Of a stretch of DNA of 64,000 bases, positions 11,101-18,637 are shown in pieces (the first letter of the stretch is position 1; each line of letters opens with the position of its first letter). The notes beneath the pieces are model-generated. The model did no database searches, had not been told where the DNA came from, and saw nothing but the letters and a program-made list of their open reading frames with translations. The translations under genes were made by a program, and so were the position numbers. The DNA is from Paulinella micropora (lineage: Eukaryota; Cercozoa; Imbricatea; Euglyphida; Paulinellidae), in the NCBI GenBank assembly GCA_019918135.1, contig WBZZ01004570.1:195001-259000 (forward strand). The letters are read 5' to 3'.

Positions 11101-11402
11101 ACCCGAACTCCCAAGACCTTCACGGCTGCGCCCGTGAAAGCTCGGACCACTAAGCTAGCGACCCTATCTACCTCCTGCTGAAGCTCATCCGGGTCCTCCA
11201 CTGCTGATAGATCTGGGAGGCCATCTGGCAACAGCCCCGATATACCAGCTGCAAAGGTCTCGTCGTACTTCAACCTAAGCTTAGACAGCTCACTCTCCTT
11301 ACCCTCAACTACCCTGCCTATCAAGCGCTCTGCCTTGAATGCTTTGTACCTCTTTACCTGCTTTTTGGGGGGTGGCTGTCCCCCCAGACCAGTTCCGCCC
11401 AC
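8136..11402 (-). CDS. LINE reverse transcriptase and C-terminal domain, copy 1
   Basis: A long open frame of about 1,088 codons. The N-terminal part is a charged linker. Reverse transcriptase motifs are all present: RPEQGGFRPKRSTGDQIF, FVDLRKAFPTVW with the first Asp, GVQQGSPLSPSLFNVFMDEL, and LLYADDVAVIAH with the catalytic Asp pair, followed by LEINLKPGKTEVM and YKYLGVLLTD. The C-terminal region has a Cys-rich motif, CSPDCSSCFALCG followed by LRHFLLHC, typical of LINE tails. The first codon of the open frame (GTG at 11402) is not a real start. In copy 2 the same reading frame continues without a shift from the endonuclease, so this is the second half of one polyprotein split by a G-run change. 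It copies RNA at the nicked target and serves itself and probably the SINE. Confidence 0.88.
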   Translation of the reverse strand: MGGTGLGGQPPPKKQVKRYKAFKAERLIGRVVEGKESELSKLRLKYDETFAAGISGLLPDGLPDLSAVEDPDELQQEVDRVASLVVRAFTGAAVKVLGVRVIRPGFTNAWFDESLREAIARRREAYGLWRRNEANREAWQRYKEARKAVRRLCKEKKEQAWKRVQNDTAANFRSATMATYWKLSKRLGGVRRSNASAPVRKPDGTLACTLREKLQEWEEYRRRMVVPKENQFLEDACVEEVGSDEEAARIEPERKARETFQYNDNLRDQFEAMAQAEEIRTETGPLDYDYTEKEVELCQENLQNHKACSPDKIKNEMLKYGGTRIVSFLVRFFNWLKSCEYTPSDWGKAIIVNIPKGGDPTDPENWRDIAILSCLGKMYLSLMAARLTAFIDQPGRLRPEQGGFRPKRSTGDQIFVLKERLRLRQQAGLRSFVLFVDLRKAFPTVWRAGLFQRLTQMGVQGKFYRILRRFYRRTSSRVLVDGELTGEVLEEMGVQQGSPLSPSLFNVFMDELTVRIAKELEIEDLNRIEDIRTLLYADDVAVIAHSVTELQQIVNVVATFVEDYRLEINLKPGKTEVMPIYGHAKSKKSPPCVRFRGKVLNVTDHYKYLGVLLTDTLSDKPQAKRAAEITVAGTAACYPLCIAHEVPARLRLMNWQQMVGAKLLYASAFWDLPGANKLSKLEGALVAPLRVILGVGTRTSGCITRGLGRTPSFSILAKAARLRFLGRIELLGNTALTRRLYNTGRCKWKEDTENLILADHRLREGLDALKRVVNEDGTVDDKDWRAALANWNEVVKQWSVRQEVAGWERQAKPSDGLRVLLSQMSSRSAFPRWRALEGGSHNLIRRRLLSCNNRLRLYRSKFGSCSPDCSSCFALCGTEVNESLRHFLLHCPTFASSREALFKFIDEAQARQPLMLNRGGLYHRELREAEEEMRLFKEEWLKGEDEKMAAMLGVLFIPVPEEVEEELGRFVATIWKEWEELEAQTREAEGAEEEEEVIDLTVVQEVGRRRGRPSQVECLARSVVGGGQRSVADFFSADNSSHSLHPLAHAQHAHLHIALPVESLERSRVTERSRATNGGTCPTGSKAN

Positions 11403-13051
11403 ACAGCTTTGTGGTCGGTATCAAGGTCTACCTCGTCGACGCCGAAGCTTGCCTCCTCCGCCAGCTCGGAAGAGACGCAGATGTAATCCAGTAGATGCCT
11501 TCGTCCACCTACATTTTCCTGCCTAGACCACCAATATTTGTCCCCCCGTGGTTGCGAAAACCCACTGAGATTGCGCAACCCCGTGGCAACAAGCATCGCA
11601 GCCAGCAACTCACCATTCTCACTCCTAACCCCTCTACCCCTCCCATCTATCTCGCCAAAGAGGCCCACCACTCCCTCCTCCCGCGCTATTCTGGCGGGCC
11701 CCAGCTTAGCATTAGCATCACCAACCGTAACCACATGACCTTTGGTGGCGAAGTAGGAGACGGCCGCCTGCCACGCCTCATAGGCTGCAATAGATTCCTC
11801 TCGTTGATTTTCTTGGGGGAAGTAGCCGTTACCGACGAACACATCCGACGCCGTCGCGCTCCCAGACGACAGCCGCACCCACAATTGCTGTGGGTGTGAA
11901 ACAGGCGCCTGTACAATGGTAGCGCACGGTGCCAGATAGTTGGCCACCAACGTCAAGACTCCCCCCAAGAGACGCGAGCCCGCACCAGTTGCAGCCGCTT
12001 TGCCGAGGACTGCGAAGCCGTCGACTTGGAGCTTCTCCACCTTCTGCGACGATAGGTTGTGCTCCTGGACTCCGACGATCACCCAGCCTCGCTCCTTGTA
12101 GTGCTCCGGCCATTCCCCAAAGCCTGGGCTATCCGCACCCACTTTGCCTTGCCAATTATGTGAGGCCACCCTCAGTGGGAAGCCTTTCACAAATTGGGAA
12201 GAACGAAGCTGATGCCGATGCCTGCGCTTCGGTTGAGCCCGCCTGGAGCCCTCCGCCACCCTCCACGGCCCATCCTGCACCCTCCGCCCCAGCTCCTCCA
12301 GCTCCCGCATCCCGCCCCACTCCGCCAAGGGAGATTCACCGCTTGAGGGTTCGCCCTGGGGCTCGTCGACTTCCACGTCGAGCACCCAGTAGCCAAACCC
12401 CTGCTTGCGAAGCTCCCTCTGCATCTCTACATACTGGGCACCCCCCCGTGCAGCCCGCTGCTTCTCTCTTTCCCGGAAAGTCCTACCCGTCGCAACGTGA
12501 ACCTTTCCCGTGAAGAACTTACGCTCCCGCAGCAGCCGCACCATCTTCTCCGCCTCCTCACAAGACGCACATTTAATCCGCAAATGTCGCCCACTACCTC
12601 TGCCCGCGAATTCCACCTCGACTTCCCCGAGACCGAGAATTCGGAGCTCTCGCGCCATGACCACTGTCTGAGAGACATGCGATAGCCCCCATACTATGCA
12701 ACATCTCTTATCCAGCTCATTTCGTACCTTCCTCCGCCACCTCCTCGGTGGCGGTACCGCTTGCCACACGCCGTGACCAGACCTTTCCGGACGTGACTTC
12801 TCTTCCGAGGTTGGGGAGGGTGATCGAGATGCAGCAGGATTGCTGGCTCTACGTGATTCAGGTTGCCCGTCAGGTACGCGAGCACTCGACCACCCCACCC
12901 CGGCCGAGTAGCCATCGCCACCCGCAGGCGCACTCCCACGGGGAACGTCTAAACCTGAAGGATTACCGCCTTGACCCATAGGGCCAGCACTAGCGGCCGC
13001 GCTCTTCGCATAAGAACCTGACATAAGTGGTATGGGACCCCGGTGCCGCAT
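11354..13051 (-). CDS. LINE ORF1-like and endonuclease segment, copy 1
   Basis: 565 codons starting at a true ATG. Residues 1 to about 100 are Ser/Pro/Gly-rich. About 110-215 resemble the RRM-like/coiled part of LINE ORF1 proteins (CCIVWGLSHVSQTV, then a VHVATGRTFREREKQR segment). From about 290 an EEP endonuclease follows: RVASHNWQG, VGVQEHN (catalytic Glu), TVGDANAKLG (Asp, Asn), LLDYICVS (Asp) and DTDHKAVWAEL (His). It ends a few codons after the last motif (PPKSR then stop). Copy 2 has seven G where copy 1 has six and reads on into the reverse transcriptase. So this stop is either a mutation or, less likely, a frameshift signal. Confidence 0.85.
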   Translation of the reverse strand: MRHRGPIPLMSGSYAKSAAASAGPMGQGGNPSGLDVPRGSAPAGGDGYSAGVGWSSARVPDGQPESRRASNPAASRSPSPTSEEKSRPERSGHGVWQAVPPPRRWRRKVRNELDKRCCIVWGLSHVSQTVVMARELRILGLGEVEVEFAGRGSGRHLRIKCASCEEAEKMVRLLRERKFFTGKVHVATGRTFREREKQRAARGGAQYVEMQRELRKQGFGYWVLDVEVDEPQGEPSSGESPLAEWGGMRELEELGRRVQDGPWRVAEGSRRAQPKRRHRHQLRSSQFVKGFPLRVASHNWQGKVGADSPGFGEWPEHYKERGWVIVGVQEHNLSSQKVEKLQVDGFAVLGKAAATGAGSRLLGGVLTLVANYLAPCATIVQAPVSHPQQLWVRLSSGSATASDVFVGNGYFPQENQREESIAAYEAWQAAVSYFATKGHVVTVGDANAKLGPARIAREEGVVGLFGEIDGRGRGVRSENGELLAAMLVATGLRNLSGFSQPRGDKYWWSRQENVGGRRHLLDYICVSSELAEEASFGVDEVDLDTDHKAVWAELVWGDSHPPKSR

Positions 13052-13724
13052 TGATCGAGTTGTAAACTCGATAAATGAGGACCCAGGTGGGGTTATTTAA
13101 AGCTCAACCCTTAAAAAGCATACGTGTACGTATGTATAGGAATACACACAAACACTCACCTGCATCCGTAACCAGGCACGAGGCAGACCCGCTGTGCATC
13201 ATCGAGGTAGGTGTCGTGGCAAACCACCCTGCGTCCGATAAACGCTGCAAGTGAGTCATCTACCGAGAGCACAGAGTGACAGGCCCGTGCACGTATACCC
13301 ACCACCCCATAACCCTCCGCCAGAGCAACCCCATGGCATCCGCAGGATGAGCACGAAGAGTGCTGAGAGAGAGGGTGAGCCAGGAGCCCCGCTCCGGTCC
13401 GTCGTTACTTTGGTCATTTAGTCGTTTCAAGGCTTGTGGTAAGGTGTAGGGCCTCTCGCCTTCGTACAAACTCCGACCGACAGTAGTTTGGTTGACCATC
13501 CTTCGCGGTGACCCTCTGAACACAACCCCCTCCCCCAGTGTCCACCCCTTGTGATTCCAGAGGCCACCCCGAGCCAAGAGCCATGAGTATGATGAGCAAC
13601 TCACATGAGTTACTCTCAGTAATTGGGACCCGTCTCATAAATCAATGGAACGCTTATCGTGCGCCCCTCATAGGCTCAGCCCGCAGGCCTCGCCCAAAGC
13701 AAAGCAAAGCAACAACAACAACAA

Positions 13725-13814
<90 letters not shown>

Positions 13815-14058
13815 AGCGAGGCTGCCGTGGCTCGCCCGCAATCCAGCTGGGTGCACCTCGTCACAACCACTCATCGGCGTGAGCTCATAGCTGTGTGCGA
13901 CATAGGTACAAGAGCAAGAGGAGAAACAGTGTGCCAGCGTGGATGTGTGGGTGAGGCAGTGCGGTGAGGCAAAGCAGCGATGCCAGTCGAATCCCTGGAG
14001 ACGGAACCTAGCATCAAAAACATCGTATAAGTCTACCCCAGGCCTCCATCCACCGAGT
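13052..14058 (-). repeat. LINE 5' UTR unit, proximal
   Basis: Non-coding unit next to the LINE start codon. Its first 680 bp (13060-13720) align with the distal unit 14059-14924 at many blocks, for example GGGGTTATTTAAAGCTCAAC, CCACCCTGCGTCCGATA, GTGACAGGCCCG and CAGAGGCCACCCCGAGCC. This makes a direct dimer with a period of about 1 kb. It contains a CAA/poly(A)/(GA)n tract at 13706-13810. A monomer-type promoter array, as in mouse L1, is a possible role (inference). Confidence 0.7.
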
Positions 14059-14924
14059 GGTGAGCTCGATAAAAGAAGACCCGAGTGGGGTTATTTAAAG
14101 CTCAACCCTTAAAAAAGCATAAACATGTACGCCGCCAGGAACCCAACAACAATAACATAGCAGCCAGGAACCCAACAACAATAACATAGCAGCCAGGAAC
14201 CCAACAACAATAACATAGCAGCCAGGAACCCAACAACAATAACATAGCAGCCAGGAACCCAACAACAATAACATAGCAGCCAGGAACCCAACAACAATAA
14301 CATAGCTTCCGTAACCAGCCTTCAGGAACCCGCCTCAGTTACCCGCCCCCGTAACCAGGTCAGAGACGTGACGTACTATGCATCATTGAGGTGTCGTGGC
14401 AAGCCACCCTGCGTCCGATAGAAGCTACAAAAGAGTCATCTACCGAGAACACTAAGTGACAGGCCCGGTCACATGCACCCAACACGTCCCGACCCTCCGC
14501 CAGAGCATCCCCATGGCATCCGCAAAGTGAGCACGAGGGGTTCTGGGAGAGAGGGTGAGTCAGGAGCCCCGCGTCCAGGCAGTCGCTACTGTGGCAGTTG
14601 AGTGATTTCAAGGCTTGTGGAAATGTGTGGGGCCTGTCGCCTTCATTCCCACTCATACCGACAGTAGTTTAGTTAACCAACCTGTCCAGTGACCCACTGA
14701 GCCCAACCCCCTCCCTCAGATAACCCCCACCCCCCGCACCCCGAGTGATACCAGAGGCCACCCCGAGCCAAGAGCCGTGAGCGTGGTGAGAGAGATTCTC
14801 TCAGTAAAAGTTTCCGTCTCATGAATCAGTGGAGCACTGATTATGTACCCCTCATAACAAGCTGCCAACGGCCCCAACCCCGCCGTGTGGCGGTGACACC
14901 CAACCATGTATTGGTGCCCCCCAA
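14059..14924 (-). repeat. LINE 5' UTR unit, distal, with 29-bp minisatellite
   Basis: The distal and 5'-most unit of the LINE. It has the same blocks as the proximal unit but is diverged, and carries six perfect copies of a 29-bp repeat (GCCAGGAACCCAACAACAAT core) at 14134-14307. The transcript is expected to start at the right end, near 14924, where the element meets (AAT)n. Confidence 0.7.
14134..14307. repeat. 29-bp minisatellite, six copies (LINE copy 1)
   Basis: Six identical head-to-tail units with no spacers, so this is not a CRISPR array. The same number is found in copy 2 (24608-24781). A related 25-bp repeat occurs in element G at about 28800-28965. Confidence 0.95.
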
Positions 14925-14982
<58 letters not shown>

Positions 14983-15249
14983 GTGCTTCTCTGTCAATGG
15001 CTGATGCATTTCTGCACATGCGCCTCCATCGTCTCACCCGTGAGGGGAGTACGAAGAATTGACGATAGGCTCTAATGACACCCCCGCAAGGGCAGTTCCA
15101 ACACTTCCAGACGGACCGGTATGTTCAATGAAAATACTGGTCCAGACGGATCGGTATGTTCAATGAAAATACTGGTGGCACCGACGGGAATCGAACTGGC
15201 GACAGGGCCCAGATGGTAGAACTTGGCCACTGGGCTATCACGGTGTCCA
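14983..15249 (-). mobile_element. tRNA-derived SINE, copy 3
   Basis: SINE body with two internal 38-bp repeats. A and B boxes are present. It sits immediately 5' of LINE copy 1 across an (AAT)n of about 60 bp, an arrangement that is repeated beside LINE copy 2. Confidence 0.9.
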
Positions 15250-15278
15250 AAATAATAATAATAATAATGATAATAATA

Positions 15279-15546
15279 GTGCTTCTCTGTCAATGGCTGA
15301 TGCATTTCTGCACATGCGCCTCCATGGTCTCACCCGTTGAGGGGAGTACGAAGAATTGACGATAAGCTCTAATGACACCCCCGCAAGGGCAGTTCCAACA
15401 CTTCCAGACGGACCGGTATGTTCAATGAAACTACTGGTCCAGACGGAGCGGTATGTTCAATGAAAATACTGGTGGCACCGACGGGAATCGAACTGGCGAC
15501 AGGGCCCAGATGGTAGAATTTGACCACTGGGCTATCACGGTGTCCA
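15279..15546 (-). mobile_element. tRNA-derived SINE, copy 4
   Basis: As the other copies, with a few substitutions in the internal repeats and the GGTAGAATTTGACC segment. Its left (3') tail abuts the head of copy 3. Confidence 0.9.
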
Positions 15547-15550
15547 AATG

Positions 15551-15583
<33 letters not shown>

Positions 15584-15630
15584 GTTATAAAATATATATA
15601 CATATATATATACACATATATATATATATT
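15547..15630. repeat. (AAT)n and (TA)n tract
   Basis: Microsatellite between the SINE head and the first family D fragment. No gene. Confidence 0.8.
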
Positions 15631-16471
15631 TACAGTAAGCAAAAGGTTGAATGAGAATGAGACGAAAGAATCATTTTTTTTTTTTTGTTTTTTTTTACGG
15701 TAAGCAAGGTTTAATGAGAATGAGACGAAAGAAAAATAAAGAAGAGCCTAATTTTTTTTTACAGTAAGCAAGGTTTAATGAGAAAGAGACAATAGAAAAA
15801 AGAAGAGCCTAATTCAAAAGAATTTTTTTTTCACCACTTAGAATTTTAATCATTTTTTTTACAGTAAGCAAGGGTTAAATGAGAAAGAGACGATAGAAAA
15901 AAGATGAGCCTAATTCAAAAGAATTCTAGTTCCAAGGAACAATAGTACAAGCTCATAAGGAATTTTTTTTTTTTTTTTAATACAAAAACAATAACTCAAA
16001 ACTGAGCAAATCCAATACTCTAAAAATCTCATAGCCAAGTCCAATGTCCACGTTTCCATTTGCACACCACTCCGCGCAGCCGATCTGAAAGAGCCAAGTA
16101 TGAGAGAGAGAGAGAGAGAGGAAGAGAAGCCAGAAATCGAAGAGAAGATACTCATGTAATGCAGGCAAAGATCCCACTTGCAATCAAACTGAAAACGCTT
16201 AAAGATTTTTTTATTATTATTATTTTTTTTTAATACAGTAAGCAAGGTTTAATGAGAGAGAGACGATAGAAAAAAGATGAGCCTAATTCAAAAGAATTCT
16301 GGTTCCAAGGAACAACAGTACAAGTTTTTTTTTTTTTTAAGTAAGCAAGGTTTAATGAGAAAGAGACGATAGAAAAAAGAAGAGCCTAATTCAAAAGAAT
16401 TCTGGTTCCAAGAAACAACAGTACAAGCTCATAAGGAAATCTGGAACTTTTTTTTTTTTTTTTTTTTTTTT
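15631..16471 (-). repeat. Ladder of short 5'-truncated family D copies
   Basis: At least six fragments, starting near 15631, 15697, 15762, 15860, 16232 and 16338, all begin with the same AGTAAGCAAGG end and stop at different distances (roughly 40 to 110 bp), each at a T-run. On the minus strand every fragment keeps the 3' end and poly(A) and loses 5' sequence. This is the signature of abortive target-primed reverse transcription into the tail of a previous copy. A non-D stretch (15975-16205) contains a (GA)n and a short unidentified segment. Confidence 0.75.
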
Positions 16472-17365
16472 TACAGTAAGCAAGATTTAATGAGAAAGAG
16501 ACGATAGAAAAAAAAGAAGAGCCTAATTCAAAAGAATTCTGGTTCCAAGGAACAACAGTACAAGCTCATAAGGAAATCTGGAACTAAGGTTCAACAGAAA
16601 GCTCCTGGTAATATGGAAGGGAAAAGAAAGAGAAAAAAAGATAGAAAGAAAGAAAGGAGGAAGGAGATAAAAAAATCAGGAAAAGAAAAGAAAACAGAGA
16701 AACAAAAAACAGTAAAGAAAGAATAAAAAAAAGGCAAAACAAAAGAGAATAGGAATAAAAAACAAAAGAAACAAAAGAAACAAACAAACAAGCGAAACAG
16801 AAGAAACAAAAACAAAACAAAAAAGACAACAATAGAGGCAGCAACAAACACAAAAAAGCAAAACAAACAAACACAAAGCCAGACAGTGGCAAGGGAGACG
16901 ATACTGAACTAGAAGGCAAGAGCGCAAAGCGCCAGAAGAGGTAAGACATAACTAACATGGGCGCAAGTGAGATCAATTGACAGTCAGTGAGACAGCCCTT
17001 AAGGAAACTGCAGCACCTAACGCAATTCACTCGCAGGCCATCGTAGCCAGGAGGGTGGTGTGCAGAGCGTAGTAAGGCTCGACGTGGCGTACTCGCGACG
17101 CGATTATGCCGAGTGCTGCAGTATCCATAAGGACCAGCCCAAGCCTGGCAACCTCATAGACATGCAGCCTCAAGCTAGTCGAGCCAAACCACTCCGCACC
17201 CCACCCCCTCATAGACCAGAAGAAACTCCACAAGCCACAACCATAAACATACAGTAGAGCCATGCCAGAACAAGCCCAAACCTAGCAGGCAGCAGTAGAT
17301 AAGAAAAACGAAAAAGAAAATGAAAACAAAAGGGGAAAAGCAAGAAAAAGAAATAAAGATAATGA
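16472..17365 (-). mobile_element. Family D copy 4
   Basis: Long copy that starts after a T-run of about 23 bases. It has the left block, the purine-rich tract, and the conserved GC-richer block (16880-17215), where the GC-richer block lacks the ACCCGGAG piece. Its right end runs into (AAT)n and a SINE. Confidence 0.75.
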
Positions 17366-17397
17366 TAGCAACAAAAATAATAATAATAGTAATAATA

Positions 17398-17664
17398 GTG
17401 CTTCTCTGTCAATGGCTGATGCATTTCTGCACATGCGCCTCCATCGTCTCACCCGTGAGGGGAGTACGAAGAATTGACGATAGGCTCTAATGACACTCCC
17501 GCAAGGGCAGTTCCAACACTTCCAGACGGACCGGTATGTTCAATGAAAATACTGGTCCAGACGGACCGGTATGTTCAATGAAAATTCTGGTGGCACCGAC
17601 GGGAATCGAACTGGCGACAGGGCCCAGATGGTAGAACTTGACCACTGGGCTATCACGGTGTCCA
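17398..17664 (-). mobile_element. tRNA-derived SINE, copy 5
   Basis: Two internal repeats, boxes intact. Flanked by (AAT)n/(AAT, AGT) microsatellite on both sides. Confidence 0.9.
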
Positions 17665-17703
17665 ATAATAATAATAATAATAATAATAATAGTAATAATA
17701 ATA

Positions 17704-17970
17704 GTGCTTCTCTGTCAATGGCTGATGCATTTCTGCACATGCGCCTCCATCGTCTCACCCGTGAGGGGAGTACGAAGAATTGACGATAGGCTCTAATGAC
17801 ACCCCCGCAAGGGCAGGTCCAACACTTCCAGACGGACCGGTATGTTCAATGAAAATACTGGTCCAGACGGACCGGTATGTTCAATGAAAATACTGGTGGC
17901 ACCGACGGGAATCGAACTGGCGACAGGGCCCAAATGGTAGAACTTGACCACTGGGCTATCACGGTGTCCA
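17704..17970 (-). mobile_element. tRNA-derived SINE, copy 6
   Basis: Near-identical to copy 5, in direct tandem with it across about 35 bp of (AAT)n. Confidence 0.9.
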
Positions 17971-18021
17971 ATAATAATAATGATAATAATAATAATAATA
18001 ATAATAATAATAGTAATAATA

Positions 18022-18262
18022 GTGCTTCTCAGTCAATGGCGAATGCATTTCTGCACATGTGCTTCCATCGTCTCACCCGTGAGGGGAGTACGAAGATTTG
18101 ACGATAGGCTCTACTGACACCCCCGCAAGGCAGCTCCACGCCTTCCAGACAGACCAATACTTTCAAAGAAAATATCGTTTGAAAATACTGGCCCCGACGG
18201 GAATCGAACTGGCGACAGGTCCCAGATGGTAGACTTTAACCACTGGGCTATCGCGGTGCCAC
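18022..18262 (-). mobile_element. tRNA-derived SINE, variant subfamily A2, copy 1
   Basis: Diverged member: the head begins GGCACCGCGATAGCCC (minus strand), which pairs perfectly with CGGTGCC-type 3' ends seen in other copies. The middle differs (CAAAGAAAATATCG on the plus strand) and the tail reads CATTGACTGAGAAGC, closer to the LINE tail. A second A2 copy is at 29361-29600. Confidence 0.85.
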
Positions 18263-18303
<41 letters not shown>

Positions 18304-18535
18304 GTGCTTCTCTGTCAATGGCTGATGCATTTCTGCACATGCGCCTCCATCGTCTCACCCGTGAGGGGAGTACGAAGAATTGACGATAGGCTCTAATGAC
18401 ACCCCCGCAAGGGCAGTTCCAACACTTCCAGACGGACCGGTATGTTCAATGAAAATACTGGTGGCACCGACGGGAATCGAACTGGCGACAAAACCCAGAT
18501 GGTAGAACTTGACCACTGGGCTATCACGGTGTCCA
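18304..18535 (-). mobile_element. tRNA-derived SINE, copy 7, single internal repeat
   Basis: As the others but with only one 38-bp internal unit and AAACCC for GGGCCC in the anticodon-arm region. It lies 3' of LINE copy 2, with (AAT)n between them. Confidence 0.9.
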
Positions 18536-18548
18536 AAATAATAATATT

Positions 18549-18616
<68 letters not shown>

Positions 18617-18637
18617 TAACAATAATAGACTTATCAG

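Larger units (their letters stand above)
8126..14924 (-). mobile_element. Full-length LINE, copy 1
   Basis: A non-LTR retrotransposon read on the minus strand: 5' UTR of two related units (14924 to 13052), an ORF1-like plus endonuclease segment (13051-11354), reverse transcriptase and C-terminal region (11402-8136), and a short 3' UTR ending in (ATT)n. It is flanked by (AAT)n on both sides. A second copy, differing at scattered bases and small indels, lies at 18628-25398. Copy 1 has only one clear disabling change, a one-base difference in a G-run near 11383-11388. Its GC-rich composition contrasts with the AT-rich surroundings. Confidence 0.92.

Noticed and set aside
10585-11181. Plus-strand open frames opposite the LINE (also 11929-12513, 21084-21764)
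   Set aside because: GC-rich antisense shadows of the LINE coding region without motifs.
13538-13890. Lys/Arg-Glu repeat protein (and copy at 24025)
   Set aside because: Reading of the poly(A)/(GA)n tract in the LINE leader.
14134-14307. Possible CRISPR array
   Set aside because: The 29-bp units are contiguous with no spacers, lie inside a LINE leader, and the DNA is eukaryotic.
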